Source of the DNA: Lacisediminihabitans sp046156175
Lineage (GTDB): Bacteria > Actinomycetota > Actinomycetes > Actinomycetales > Microbacteriaceae
Assembly (NCBI RefSeq): GCF_046156175.1
Contig: NZ_JAYLVL010000002.1
Location: forward strand, 1 to 64,000
Length of the DNA stretch: 64,000 nucleotides
Direction of reading: 5' to 3'
Shown: piece by piece, positions 16,677 through 25,286 of the stretch
Layout of the letters: each line of letters starts with the position of its first letter
Numbering within the stretch: position 1 is the first letter of the stretch
Notes under the pieces: model-generated
Databases searched by the model: none
What the model saw: the letters and a program-made list of their open reading frames with translations, nothing else
What the model was told of the DNA's origin: nothing
Translations under genes and position numbers: made by a program

Positions 16677-17540
16677 TCAGACGTTGTGACGCGCGTAGGC
16701 GGGCTGACGGAATCCCAGCACGGCTTCGGTGAGCCGCACCGCGTCGACGGCGGCGGGCACGTCGTGCATCCGCACGATCCTGGCGCCGTTCATGATGCAG
16801 ATGACGGCGGCGGCGATCGAACCGGACTGCCGCTGCCCCTGCTCCCGGTCGATGGCCTCACCGATGAAGTCCTTGTTCGATACCGCAGCGAGCGTCGGCA
16901 ACCCGATCGCCGCGACCTCCTGCAGTCGCCGGGTGATCTCCAGGGTGTGCAGCGTGTTCTTGTTGAGATCGTGTCCGGGGTCGATGACCAGGCGATCCCG
17001 GGGGATGCCCGCGGCCTCAGCCTGCTCCACCCGTGCGCGCAGGTAGTCGACCACCTCGGCGATCACGTCGTCGTACTGCGGGCTCTGCGGCTCGCTGCGC
17101 GGAACGCCGTTGCTGTGGGTGATCACGAGAGTCGCGCTGCTCTCCGACACGACCTGTGCCATGTCGGCGTCGGAGAAGCCGCTGGTGTCGTTGATGACGG
17201 ATGCCCCGGCCTCGATGCTGCGCCGAGCGACCTCCGCGTTGGTGGTGTCCACGGAGATCACCACGTCGCTGCGCGCATGGATGGCCGCGATCACCGGCAC
17301 GACTCGGTCGATCTCCTCCGCGAGACTCACCGGGTCTCCGCGGCCGAATGGCACGCCCCCGATGTCCACCCAGTCGGCTCCGGCGGCCGCCGCGGCCAGC
17401 GCGGCATCGACGGCCCGGTCGAGAGCGAAAGTGGCTCCCTTGTCGAAGAAGGAGTCCGGCGTGCGATTGATGATCGCCATCACCGCGACCTGCCGGTCGA
17501 AGTCGAAGGTGCGGCTTCCGATGATGCGATTCACGATCAC
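16677..17540 (-). CDS. folP2: Dihydropteroate synthase homologue, FolP2 type
   Basis: The 287-residue TIM-barrel protein has the pterin-binding motifs VMAIINRTPDSFFDKG, ADWVDIGG and SVDTTNAEVA. The segment DPGHDLNKNTLH replaces the DPGxGFxK of ordinary FolP and is the mark of actinobacterial FolP2, which in mycobacteria was reported not to replace FolP1 in folate synthesis. Pterin binding is likely; sulfonamide-sensitive dihydropteroate synthesis is doubtful. It is the first gene of a two-gene operon with the RibD-like reductase. Confidence 0.88.
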   Translation of the reverse strand: MIVNRIIGSRTFDFDRQVAVMAIINRTPDSFFDKGATFALDRAVDAALAAAAAGADWVDIGGVPFGRGDPVSLAEEIDRVVPVIAAIHARSDVVISVDTTNAEVARRSIEAGASVINDTSGFSDADMAQVVSESSATLVITHSNGVPRSEPQSPQYDDVIAEVVDYLRARVEQAEAAGIPRDRLVIDPGHDLNKNTLHTLEITRRLQEVAAIGLPTLAAVSNKDFIGEAIDREQGQRQSGSIAAAVICIMNGARIVRMHDVPAAVDAVRLTEAVLGFRQPAYARHNV

Positions 17541-17642
17541 AGACTAGCCACGCGATCCCGGATTCCCGCCGAGAATCGGCAGCTCGAGAGATCCGTCCCC
17601 CATACTCAGGAAGCGCACAGCTGACGCGCAGATACTGGTGCC

Positions 17643-18335
17643 ATGAGCGATGGCCCGAAGATCCTGATTGTCGACGACGAACCGAATATCCGCGACCTGC
17701 TGACGACGAGCCTGCGGTTCGCCGGTTTCGCCGTGCGCGCCGTGGGAAATGGGGCACAGGCCATCTCGGCCGTGCTCGAGGAGGAGCCCGACCTCATCAT
17801 CCTCGACGTGATGCTGCCGGACATGAACGGATTCGGCGTGACCAAGCGCCTCCGGTCGAGCGGGTATACCTCGCCGATTCTCTTCCTCACGGCCAAGGAC
17901 GACACCGAAGACAAGATCACCGGTCTGACTGTCGGTGGCGACGATTACGTCACCAAGCCATTCAGCCTCGATGAGATCGTCGCGCGCATCAAGGCGATCC
18001 TCCGCCGCACCATGCAGGACGAGGAAGACGCGATCATCCGCGCCGGCGAACTGACCATGGACCAGGACACCCACGAGGTGACCATCGGATCCGAGCAGAT
18101 CGAGCTGAGCCCGACCGAGTTCAAACTGCTCCGCTACCTCATGCTGAACCCCAACCGTGTTCTCTCCAAGGCGCAGATCCTCGATCACGTCTGGGAATAC
18201 GACTTCAACGGCGACGCCGGCATCGTGGAGAGCTACATCTCCTACCTGCGCCGCAAGCTCGACCAGTATTCCGAAGAGCCGGTGATCCAGACCAAGCGCG
18301 GCTTCGGCTACATGCTCAAGGCCGCGCGGGCCTGA
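17643..18335 (+). CDS. OmpR-family response regulator
   Basis: The 230-residue regulator has a receiver domain with acidic pocket IVDDEPN, phospho-acceptor Asp in IILDVMLPD, and the conserved Thr and Lys (FLTAKDD, DYVTKPF). Its winged-helix effector ends QTKRGFGYML. It resembles the actinobacterial TcrA/PrrA-like group. It precedes a sensor kinase by about 60 bp, so the two are likely one operon. The regulon is unknown. Confidence 0.93.
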   Translation: MSDGPKILIVDDEPNIRDLLTTSLRFAGFAVRAVGNGAQAISAVLEEEPDLIILDVMLPDMNGFGVTKRLRSSGYTSPILFLTAKDDTEDKITGLTVGGDDYVTKPFSLDEIVARIKAILRRTMQDEEDAIIRAGELTMDQDTHEVTIGSEQIELSPTEFKLLRYLMLNPNRVLSKAQILDHVWEYDFNGDAGIVESYISYLRRKLDQYSEEPVIQTKRGFGYMLKAARA

Positions 18336-18402
18336 GCATCCCCCGCAGAGCTTTCGATACGGGGGTCGCTTTCAGGGTGTGCGCCGTAATCTGGATCTCC
18401 TG

Positions 18403-20073
18403 ATGCACGAGAAACTCACGCGATGGTGGAGCGGCGTCTCCCTTCGCACCAAGATCACCGGCGTGACCGTGCTTCTGGTGACCCTCGGACTGCTCGTCGC
18501 CGGCGTCGGCACCATGACGGTGCTGCGCACCTACCTGCTCGCGGATGCCGACGCGAAGATGACGAAATACGCCCAGGCCGTGCCCGGGTACACCAAGACC
18601 GGTGCGAAGACCTGTGACGCGCTGCCCGGGATCAACGACTACTACCTCGCCGTGCTCGACACCAACGGTGACGAGCTCTGCAATAACGGCGCGCTGACGC
18701 ATTCGGCACCGAACGTGCCATCGATGCCCTTCAACACCGTGATCAAGACCGGTGGTGTGCCATTCACCGTCTGGGACAAAGAACACGACGACCAGTGGCG
18801 CATCGTGGCCGTTCCGCGCAACATCGTCGACTCCGCGGACTACGTCACCGTCGTTGTCGCGGTCGACCTCGTGAGTTCCGACAAACTGATCAACCAGTTC
18901 CTGGTGATCTTCCTCGGCTTCGGGCTCGCGGTGATCGTGCTCGGTGCCGCGCTCACCCGGCTGCTCGTGACCTCCACTTTCACTCCGCTGCGCGAGGTCG
19001 AGGCGACCGCCGCCGCGATCGCCGACGGGGACTTCAGCCAGCGGCTGCAGGGCGCCACGCCGAACACCGAGGTGGGGCGGCTCAATCGTTCGCTCAACAC
19101 CATGCTCAACCGCATCGACCGGGCCTTCTCCGACCGCGCGCGCACCATCGATCAGATGCGCCGGTTCGTCGGGGATGCCAGCCACGAGCTGCGCACTCCG
19201 CTCGTCTCTGTGCGCGGCTATGCCGAGCTGTACCGCATGGGCGCGCTACAGAAGCCCGAAGACGTGGCTCAGGCGATGGAACGCATCGAGAAGGAGGCGA
19301 TCCGCATGGGCGAGCTCGTCTCCGACCTGCTGGAACTCGCCCGCATCGATGAGGCGAAGCCGCTGCAACTCGGCGCCGTCGACCTCGTGCCGATCGCCCA
19401 TGATGCCGCCCTCGATGCCATGGCTTCCGCCCCGAAGCGCACGGTCAGCGTGATCGTCGCGAAGGCTGCACCCTCGACGACGGATGCACCCTCGACGACG
19501 GATGCCCCGGCAGTACCCGTCTCTCCTGCACGCCCCACGGGCGCGCCGGCCGCGACCGGTCCCATCCGCTTCGCCGGGGCGCAACTCGCCCGTCTCCGCC
19601 GTCGCCAGGCGCGCGGTGAGTTCCCGACGATGCCGATCGAGATCGTCGCGCCCGTCGTGGACGCCGTGGAGCAACCCGCCGTCGTGCTCGCCGAGGAGAA
19701 CAAGATCCGGCAGGTCGTCACGAACCTGATGGGCAATGCGATGCGGTTCACTCCGGATGACTCGCCGCTCGAGATCGTCGTGTCGGTCGACTCCGCCCGG
19801 GGTGTCGGCGTGCTCGAGGTGGTGGACCACGGGGAGGGGATCCCGCCGCAGATCCGCGACAAGATCTTCCAGCGGTTCTGGCGGGCGGACTCGTCGCGCA
19901 CCCGCGAGACCGGCGGCAGTGGACTGGGGCTCGCGATCGTCTCCGGCATCATCGCCTCCCACAAGGGAGAGGTGACCGTTCGGGAGACTCCCGGAGGTGG
20001 CGCCACCTTCCGGGTGAGCCTTCCACTCCTCCCCGAGGACTACACTCCCGCCGCTGCCCCCAAGCGCGACTGA
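18403..20073 (+). CDS. Membrane sensor histidine kinase with HAMP domain
   Basis: The kinase has two transmembrane helices (about residues 16-45 and 165-190) around an extracellular loop of about 120 residues, then HAMP, HisKA with ASHELRTPLVSVRGY (phospho-acceptor His) and HATPase with NLMGNAMRFTPDD, DHGEGIP and GGSGLGLAIVSGI. A Thr/Pro/Ala-rich insert (about residues 355-390), partly encoded by a perfect 18-bp duplication, lengthens the segment between HisKA and HATPase. An in-frame GTG at 18379 would add eight residues; I prefer the ATG. It pairs with the upstream response regulator. The stimulus is unknown. Confidence 0.92.
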   Translation: MHEKLTRWWSGVSLRTKITGVTVLLVTLGLLVAGVGTMTVLRTYLLADADAKMTKYAQAVPGYTKTGAKTCDALPGINDYYLAVLDTNGDELCNNGALTHSAPNVPSMPFNTVIKTGGVPFTVWDKEHDDQWRIVAVPRNIVDSADYVTVVVAVDLVSSDKLINQFLVIFLGFGLAVIVLGAALTRLLVTSTFTPLREVEATAAAIADGDFSQRLQGATPNTEVGRLNRSLNTMLNRIDRAFSDRARTIDQMRRFVGDASHELRTPLVSVRGYAELYRMGALQKPEDVAQAMERIEKEAIRMGELVSDLLELARIDEAKPLQLGAVDLVPIAHDAALDAMASAPKRTVSVIVAKAAPSTTDAPSTTDAPAVPVSPARPTGAPAATGPIRFAGAQLARLRRRQARGEFPTMPIEIVAPVVDAVEQPAVVLAEENKIRQVVTNLMGNAMRFTPDDSPLEIVVSVDSARGVGVLEVVDHGEGIPPQIRDKIFQRFWRADSSRTRETGGSGLGLAIVSGIIASHKGEVTVRETPGGGATFRVSLPLLPEDYTPAAAPKRD

Positions 20074-20160
20074 CGCGGGCTCGCACGCCGCGACCGGAGG
20101 TTAGCGTCGGGGAGCGATCCGACCCATCCGGTGTGCGGACGTGAACCCACGGAGGCAGAC

Positions 20161-20451
20161 ATGACGCGCTATCAGGTCGACAGCGAAGCGGTACTCGCGG
20201 CGACAACGGCCGCGAAGGGCACCATCGGTCGAATTCAGGGCGAGGTCGGCGCCCTTCACGGACAGCTCACCAGCCTGCAGGCATCCTGGTCGGGACCCGC
20301 GGCCACTGCGTTCCAGGGCGCGGTGACGGAGTGGAAGGGCCTCGAACAGCGTGTCGAAGAGGTACTGGCGGCCATGGGCACGGCGCTCGGGCATGCCGGG
20401 CAGCAGTATGCCGAGATCGAGGCGGCGAACACCCGGTTGTTCGCACACTGA
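20161..20451 (+). CDS. WXG100-family (Esx-like) small protein
   Basis: The 96-residue helical-hairpin protein has the WXG turn as WSG in SLQASWSGPAATAF and follows the EsxA/EsxB length and hydrophobicity pattern. A ribosome binding site (GGAGGC) precedes ATG 20161, so a longer frame from GTG 20131 is rejected. WXG100 proteins are secreted as dimers by ESX/type VII systems, but no ESX gene or partner gene is in the window. The C-terminus lacks a clear YxxxD/E signal, so it may pair with another Esx protein. Confidence 0.85.
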   Translation: MTRYQVDSEAVLAATTAAKGTIGRIQGEVGALHGQLTSLQASWSGPAATAFQGAVTEWKGLEQRVEEVLAAMGTALGHAGQQYAEIEAANTRLFAH

Positions 20452-20487
20452 GCGGTTACCGGGGCAGGGGCGGCTGGGCTGCCGGCT

Positions 20488-20582
20488 CGGGCGGGCAGGC
20501 GTGTGGCGGGTGGGCATGCAGTCACGGGCGGGCAGGCGTGTGGCGGGTGGGCATGCAGTCACGGGCGGGCAGGCGCGTGGCG
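20488..20582. repeat. 37-bp tandem repeat, about 2.5 copies
   Basis: Copies start at 20488, 20525 and 20562 (cgggcgggcaggcg...). The first two are identical; the third is partial and has one visible change. The array directly precedes the 104-bp array. Confidence 0.88.
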
Positions 20583-20587
20583 GCCAA

Positions 20588-21400
20588 CCGTCACAAACCG
20601 CTGGCCACAATCCCCCAAAGAGCACTTGCTGACGGATCGGCCGCCGGATGTCCCACTCTGAGCAAGCACCAGCCCCCTGCCCATCCGCCAACCGTCACAA
20701 AGCGCTGGCCACCGCCCCCGAACGAGCACTTACCGACGGACCGGCCGCCGGATGTCCCACTCTGAGCAAGCACCAGCCCCCCTGCCCATCCGCCAGCCGT
20801 CACAAACCGCTGGCCACAATCCCCCAAAGAGCACTTGCTGACGGATCGGCCGCCGGATGTCCCACTCTGAGCAAGCACCAGCCCCTGCCCATCCGCCAAC
20901 CGTCACAAAGCGCTGGCCACCGCCCCCGAAAGAGCACTTACCGACGGACCAGTATGCGGATCGCCCATCCACAGCGAGCACCAGCCCCTGCCCAACCGCC
21001 GACTGAGGGCTGCCGACTGCTGACAGCTGCAAACCGCTGGCGGCCGCCCCCGAAGGAGCACTTACTGACGGACTGGCTCGCGGATGACCCACCCCTAGCA
21101 AGCGCCACCCGGCCCATCCGCCAGCGCCACCCCTGCCCATCCGCCAGCGCCACCCCTGCCCATCCGCCAGCGCCACCCCTGCCCATCGGCCAGCGCCACC
21201 CGGCCCATCGGCCAGCGCCACCCGGCCCATCCGCCAGCGCCACCCGGCCCATCCGCCAGCGCCACCCGGCCCATCGGCCAACCGTCACAAACCGCTGGCC
21301 ACCGCCCCCGAAGGAGCACTTACTGACGAGTCGGCCGGGAGATGGCCCAGCTGTAGCTAGCACTAGCCCATCGACCATCCGCGAACAGTCGCAAACTGTC
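20588..21400. repeat. Roughly 104-bp tandem repeat, six copies, interrupted
   Basis: Each unit starts near ccgtcacaaaccgctggcc and includes a conserved gagcacttnctgacgga core. Units begin at 20588, 20692, 20797 and 20900 (periods 104, 105, 103). More diverged copies begin near 21028 and 21281, the last one after an embedded short-period array. The periods are not multiples of three, so the long open frames here do not stay in register and are not credible genes. No gene is supported between the WXG100 gene and groEL. Confidence 0.88.
21101..21279. repeat. 22/23-bp tandem repeat, eight copies
   Basis: Eight units of agcgccacccggcccatccg type alternate two small variants (ggccc or ctgccc; ccgcc or cggcc). 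The array is nested inside the larger repeat block. There are no unique spacers, so it is not CRISPR. Confidence 0.9.
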
Positions 21401-21467
21401 CGCGAGATCGGTCGGTCGAGCGTCTTGTGACGGATCGCTGAGGCAACCTGGTCACCGCCACACACGA

Positions 21468-21501
21468 CAGCAGGGCGCCTCCCAAAGGAGACGCCCTGCT
21501 G
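21468..21501 (-). terminator. Terminator of groEL
   Basis: Perfect 10-bp arms (cagcagggcg and cgccctgctg) enclose a 14-base loop, 30 bp past the groEL stop. It also insulates groEL from the repeat block. Confidence 0.82.
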
Positions 21502-21530
21502 TCTGGTCGTTCTTGCCGTGCTGGCGGGAC

Positions 21531-23159
21531 TTAGAAGTCCATGCCGCCCGACGGGTCGCCCATCGGTGCTGCAGCCTTCTCGGGCTTGTCAGCGACGACG
21601 ACCTCGGTGGTGAGGAACAAGCCGGCGATCGACGCTGCGTTGAGCAGGGCCGAGCGGGTGACCTTCACCGGGTCGTTGATTCCGGCGAGGAGCATGTCGA
21701 CATACTCACCGGTCGCGGCGTTGAGGCCGTGTCCGGTGGGCAGGTTGCGCACCTTCTCGGCGACGACACCGGACTCGAGACCGGCGTTGAGCGCGATCTG
21801 CTTGAGCGGGGCGTCCACGGCGACCTTGACGATGTTCGCTCCGGTCGCCTCGTCACCCGTGAGACCGGTGAGGGCCTCGGAGGCGAAGGCGATTGCGCCG
21901 GCCTGGATGAGGGCGACGCCACCACCGGCGACGATGCCCTCTTCGACGGCGGCCTTCGCGTTGCGAACGGCGTCCTCGATGCGGTGCTTGCGCTCCTTGA
22001 GCTCGACCTCGGTCGCGGCTCCGGCCTTGATGACCGCAACGCCACCGGCGAGCTTCGCGAGACGCTCCTGGAGCTTCTCACGGTCGTAGTCGGAGTCGGT
22101 GTTCTCGATCTCTGCACGGATCTGCTTGACGCGACCGGCGATGGCCTCGGCGTCGCCGGAGCCCTCGATGATCGTGGTCTCGTCCTTGGTGACGACGACC
22201 TTGCGGGCACGGCCGAGCAGGTCGAGGGTGGCGTTCTCGAGCTTGAGTCCGACCTCCTCGGAGATGACCTGGCCACCGGTGAGGATAGCGATGTCCTGCA
22301 GCTGAGCCTTGCGACGGTCGCCGAAGCCCGGAGCCTTGACGGCGACGGACTTGAAGATGCCACGGATCTTGTTGACGACGAGAGTAGCGAGAGCCTCGCC
22401 ATCCACGTCCTCAGCGATGATGAGGAGCTGCTTGCCCGACTGGATGACCTTGTCCACGACCGGGAGGAGGTCCTTGATGTTGGAGACCTTGGAGTTGACG
22501 ATCAGGATGTAGGGGTCTTCGAAGACCGCTTCCTGGCGCTCCGGGTCGGTCACGAAGTACGCTGACAGGTAGCCCTTGTCGAAGCGCATGCCCTCGGTGA
22601 GCTCGAGCTCGGTTCCGAAGGTGTTCGACTCCTCGACGGTGACGACACCCTCCTTGCCGACCTTGTCGATCGCTTCCGCGATGAGGGCGCCGATCTCGGG
22701 GTCCCCGGCAGAGATGGAGGCGGTGGCCGCGATCTCCTCCTTGGTCTCGATCTCCTTGGCACCGGCGACGAGGGCGGCGATGACTGCCGTGACGGCCTTG
22801 TCGATGCCGCGCTTGAGGCTGATCGGGTCGGCGCCGGCCGCGACGTTGCGCAGTCCTTCGCGCACGAGGGCCTGGGCGAGAACGACGGAGGTGGTCGTGC
22901 CGTCGCCGGCGACGTCATCCGTCTTCTTCGCTACCTCTTTGACGAGCTCCGCACCGATCTTCTCGTACGGGTCGTCGAGTTCGATCTCTTTGGCGATGGA
23001 GACACCGTCGTTCGTGATGGTGGGGGCGCCCCACTTCTTCTCGAGTACGACGTTGCGGCCGCGCGGGCCGAGGGTCACCTTGACGGCGTCGGCCAGGATG
23101 TTGAGGCCGCGCTCGAGGCCGCGACGGGCCTCCTCGTTGAAAGCAATGATCTTTGCCAT
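21531..23159 (-). CDS. groEL: Chaperonin GroEL (60 kDa), orphan copy
   Basis: The 542-residue protein is a full-length Cpn60: VTLGPRGRNVVLEKKWGAP at the start, the ATP motif DVAGDGTTTSVVLAQ, and a GGMDF C-terminus. The Gly/Met tail, rather than a His-rich one, places it with the housekeeping GroEL2 type of actinomycetes. No groES gene is adjacent, which is also typical of that type. It refolds cytosolic proteins with GroES encoded elsewhere. Two CIRCE-type operators upstream indicate HrcA heat-shock control. Confidence 0.97.
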   Translation of the reverse strand: MAKIIAFNEEARRGLERGLNILADAVKVTLGPRGRNVVLEKKWGAPTITNDGVSIAKEIELDDPYEKIGAELVKEVAKKTDDVAGDGTTTSVVLAQALVREGLRNVAAGADPISLKRGIDKAVTAVIAALVAGAKEIETKEEIAATASISAGDPEIGALIAEAIDKVGKEGVVTVEESNTFGTELELTEGMRFDKGYLSAYFVTDPERQEAVFEDPYILIVNSKVSNIKDLLPVVDKVIQSGKQLLIIAEDVDGEALATLVVNKIRGIFKSVAVKAPGFGDRRKAQLQDIAILTGGQVISEEVGLKLENATLDLLGRARKVVVTKDETTIIEGSGDAEAIAGRVKQIRAEIENTDSDYDREKLQERLAKLAGGVAVIKAGAATEVELKERKHRIEDAVRNAKAAVEEGIVAGGGVALIQAGAIAFASEALTGLTGDEATGANIVKVAVDAPLKQIALNAGLESGVVAEKVRNLPTGHGLNAATGEYVDMLLAGINDPVKVTRSALLNAASIAGLFLTTEVVVADKPEKAAAPMGDPSGGMDF

Positions 23160-23202
23160 GTGTGTTTTTCGTCCTTCCGGGACGTCATGTAAGCAACAGC
23201 TA

Positions 23203-23229
23203 TTGGCACTCTCAATAAGGGAGTGCTAA
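23203..23229. promoter_or_regulatory. CIRCE element, proximal (HrcA operator)
   Basis: Read on the minus strand this is TTAGCACTC-N9-GAGTGCCAA, one base from the consensus TTAGCACTC-N9-GAGTGCTAA. It lies 44 bp upstream of the groEL start. Confidence 0.93.
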
Positions 23230-23235
23230 ATGATT

Positions 23236-23262
23236 CTGGCACTCTCCCCCTGAGAGTGCAAG
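23236..23262. promoter_or_regulatory. CIRCE-like element, distal
   Basis: A second inverted repeat, CTTGCACTC-N9-GAGTGCCAG on the minus strand, keeps the GCACTC...GAGTGC core with weaker ends. It lies six bases from the first, giving a tandem HrcA operator. Confidence 0.8.
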
Positions 23263-23284
23263 TGAGCTTCGGGGTCGTGCAGCT

Positions 23285-24325
23285 CTAGCCGGGAGCGACG
23301 ACCGAGACGGATCCCGCCGAGGGAACCAGCTCGATCCAGGTGTTGCCGACGGCGAGGAGCACTGGTGCCCCCGCGTCATCGGCGAGATGGATCGGATCCG
23401 TCGCCGATGCCTTGGTCCAGCTCGCGTGAACGGTGCGCCCGCCGGAGGAGATCCAGGCCTCACCCGAGCCGATCAGGTTGGTCTTTGGCACGTTCTGGTC
23501 GGTGGTAACCGTGACCCGCATGACGACGACGTTCGTGGTGGAGAGTTGCGCCCCCGCGCTGTCGAGGTCGGGGCCGGTGCCCTGGGACCGGAGGAAGACG
23601 GCCTTTGTGGCATCCCACGTCCAGCTGCCGGTGGTCACACCGGAGAACGCGTAGCTGATCGCAGCCGTCGGGGTCCCGGCCGTGGCCGCGGTCGACGCGG
23701 GGGCGGGAGCGTACTGGAACTGCTGAGCCGGGGCGGGGATATCCGCGTGCTGGGCGAGCAGCTCAGGGGCCTTGACGAGCACGTTGTGGGGCGCCGCCTT
23801 TGTCGGGGTTCGGAAGAAGGTGCTCGCCGTGTCCGCCTGGCCGTGGATGGCGTTGTACACGGGTGTCTTGCGCATGAGGTCGATGAAGCGTTGCTGGCCG
23901 CCGGAATAGCAGATGATGCCGCCGAGTGGCGAGACGATGTCCGGATCCATCGGTCGGATGGAGCGCACGGGACCGATCAGAGCGGGGATGCTGGATTGCC
24001 AGACTGCGACGTAGCGGGTGAGACCGCCCTCGACCAGTTCCTGGTAGACGAGGTCGGTGCTCTCCAGGCCGACCTGCGGTCGCGCGGAGGGCAGGTTGTC
24101 GATCTTCGCCGCGATCGACGCATGGTCGAGGGATCCCGCGGGCACCGTCGTTCCGCGCAGTGGCGCGATCGAGGTCGGCGGCGCCGTGACCGTCGCTGTG
24201 GGGCTCGGGGTCGGGCTCGCCGACGGCTTCGCCTTCTGCGTAACGCAACCCGACATCGACAGGCCGAGCCCGATTGCGAGAGTCAGCGAGAGTAGTGCGC
24301 GCACCCGTGCCGGCGTATCCCCCAT
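23285..24325 (-). CDS. DUF3048 lipoprotein
   Basis: The 346-residue protein begins with a lipoprotein signal (ALLSLTLAIGLGLSMSGC, lipid-modified Cys around 27) and a Pro/Ser/Thr linker. The rest is DUF3048 (YerB-like): AAKIDNLPSARPQVGLESTDLVYQ..., GGLTRYVAVWQS, GPVRSIRPMDPDIV and GQQRFIDLM. It should be anchored on the outer face of the membrane. The function is unknown. A GTG at 24331 is an equally possible start. Confidence 0.88.
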   Translation of the reverse strand: MGDTPARVRALLSLTLAIGLGLSMSGCVTQKAKPSASPTPSPTATVTAPPTSIAPLRGTTVPAGSLDHASIAAKIDNLPSARPQVGLESTDLVYQELVEGGLTRYVAVWQSSIPALIGPVRSIRPMDPDIVSPLGGIICYSGGQQRFIDLMRKTPVYNAIHGQADTASTFFRTPTKAAPHNVLVKAPELLAQHADIPAPAQQFQYAPAPASTAATAGTPTAAISYAFSGVTTGSWTWDATKAVFLRSQGTGPDLDSAGAQLSTTNVVVMRVTVTTDQNVPKTNLIGSGEAWISSGGRTVHASWTKASATDPIHLADDAGAPVLLAVGNTWIELVPSAGSVSVVAPG

Positions 24326-24372
24326 GCGCACAGAATAGCCGCGCTCGGGGGCGACGGCCGGGCCATTGGACC

Positions 24373-24579
24373 CTACTGGGCCAGGCGCACCGATTCGGCC
24401 TGCGGGCCCTTGTTGCCGGTGCCGACCTCGAAGGTCACTTTCTGCCCCTCTTCGAGCACCTTGTAGCCACCCATGTCAATCGCGGAGTAGTGGACGAAGA
24501 CATCCTGCCCGCCACCTTCTTCCGTGATGAAGCCGTAGCCCTTTTCAGCGTTGAACCACTTGACGGTTCCGTTCGCCAT
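24373..24579 (-). CDS. cspA: Cold-shock protein CspA
   Basis: This 68-residue single-domain cold-shock protein has the canonical GTVKWFNAEKGYGFI and DVFVHYSAI RNA-binding motifs. It acts as an RNA chaperone in the cytosol. It is monocistronic, about 115 bp after the LytR_C gene on the same strand. Confidence 0.96.
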   Translation of the reverse strand: MANGTVKWFNAEKGYGFITEEGGGQDVFVHYSAIDMGGYKVLEEGQKVTFEVGTGNKGPQAESVRLAQ

Positions 24580-24695
24580 CGAATACTCCCTGTGTTTCGC
24601 CTCCGGCTGCCGCTGTCAGCAACCAATCCCAGATAGTAATGGCGATTCGGGCAAATCGGAACGAATTAAACCTCAGCGAAACACGGGGCGGCGGA

Positions 24696-25265
24696 TCAGC
24701 CTGCGGGAAGCTTGTAGTCGCTGCCGAGCACCACGGTGATCGGCGATCCCGGGTAGGCCGCCGAGAGCCGGATTTCCCCGATCTTGAGCGACAGCACCAT
24801 GGCCCGCGCCGCCGCTTCGTTCGCTGCGTCGCCGTAGTAGACGACGGTCTTGGTGATGTCGGTGGATCCGGCATTCGTGCGCGATCCGATCTGCTCGGAT
24901 GCTCCGGCCCAGCCCTGCTTGACGAGGTCGTTCCCGGCAGCGGTCGCGAGTCCCTTGGTGGTGGTGCCGTTCAGCACGGTGATCGCCAGTGCGGGATCGA
25001 TCTTGGGCGTGATGGTCGGCGTCGGAGTGGGAGTCGGCGTCGGGCTCGCTTTCGCTGTCGCCGTCGCCGTCGCGAACGGGAGGTCGATGGTGCCCCGGAT
25101 GACCGCAAGGCCGAACAGTCCCGCGGCCACCAGCACACCGGTGGCGAGCGCAGCCCAGGCGAACGCGATCCATCCGCGGCCCCGCTGGGGAGCGGAACGG
25201 TGCGCGCCGGTGCGCAACAGGTCGTCAGGCACGCTGTCGAAGCGGTCAGTCGATGTGTTCGCCAT
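24696..25265 (-). CDS. LytR C-terminal-domain protein, membrane-anchored
   Basis: The 189-residue protein has a cytoplasmic basic N-terminus, one transmembrane helix (about 33-55), a Thr-Pro repeat linker (KASPTPTPTPTPTITP) and a LytR_C domain (ITVLNGTTTKGLATAAGNDL ... VVYYGDAANEAAARAM). LytR_C domains occur in cell-wall polymer ligases of the LytR-CpsA-Psr family, but the catalytic LCP domain is absent. It follows the DUF3263 gene by about 20 bp. Confidence 0.86.
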   Translation of the reverse strand: MANTSTDRFDSVPDDLLRTGAHRSAPQRGRGWIAFAWAALATGVLVAAGLFGLAVIRGTIDLPFATATATAKASPTPTPTPTPTITPKIDPALAITVLNGTTTKGLATAAGNDLVKQGWAGASEQIGSRTNAGSTDITKTVVYYGDAANEAAARAMVLSLKIGEIRLSAAYPGSPITVVLGSDYKLPAG

Positions 25266-25286
25266 CAGTTCTTTTCGTCGATTCGG

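Noticed and set aside
21101..21279. Possible CRISPR array
   Set aside because: Units of 22/23 bp abut directly without unique spacers and no cas genes are near.
20648..21430. 260-codon plus-strand frame and minus-strand frames of 175-183 codons in the repeat block
   Set aside because: Repeat periods of 103-105 and 22/23 bp shift frame from unit to unit; open frames result from G+C-rich repeats lacking stops.
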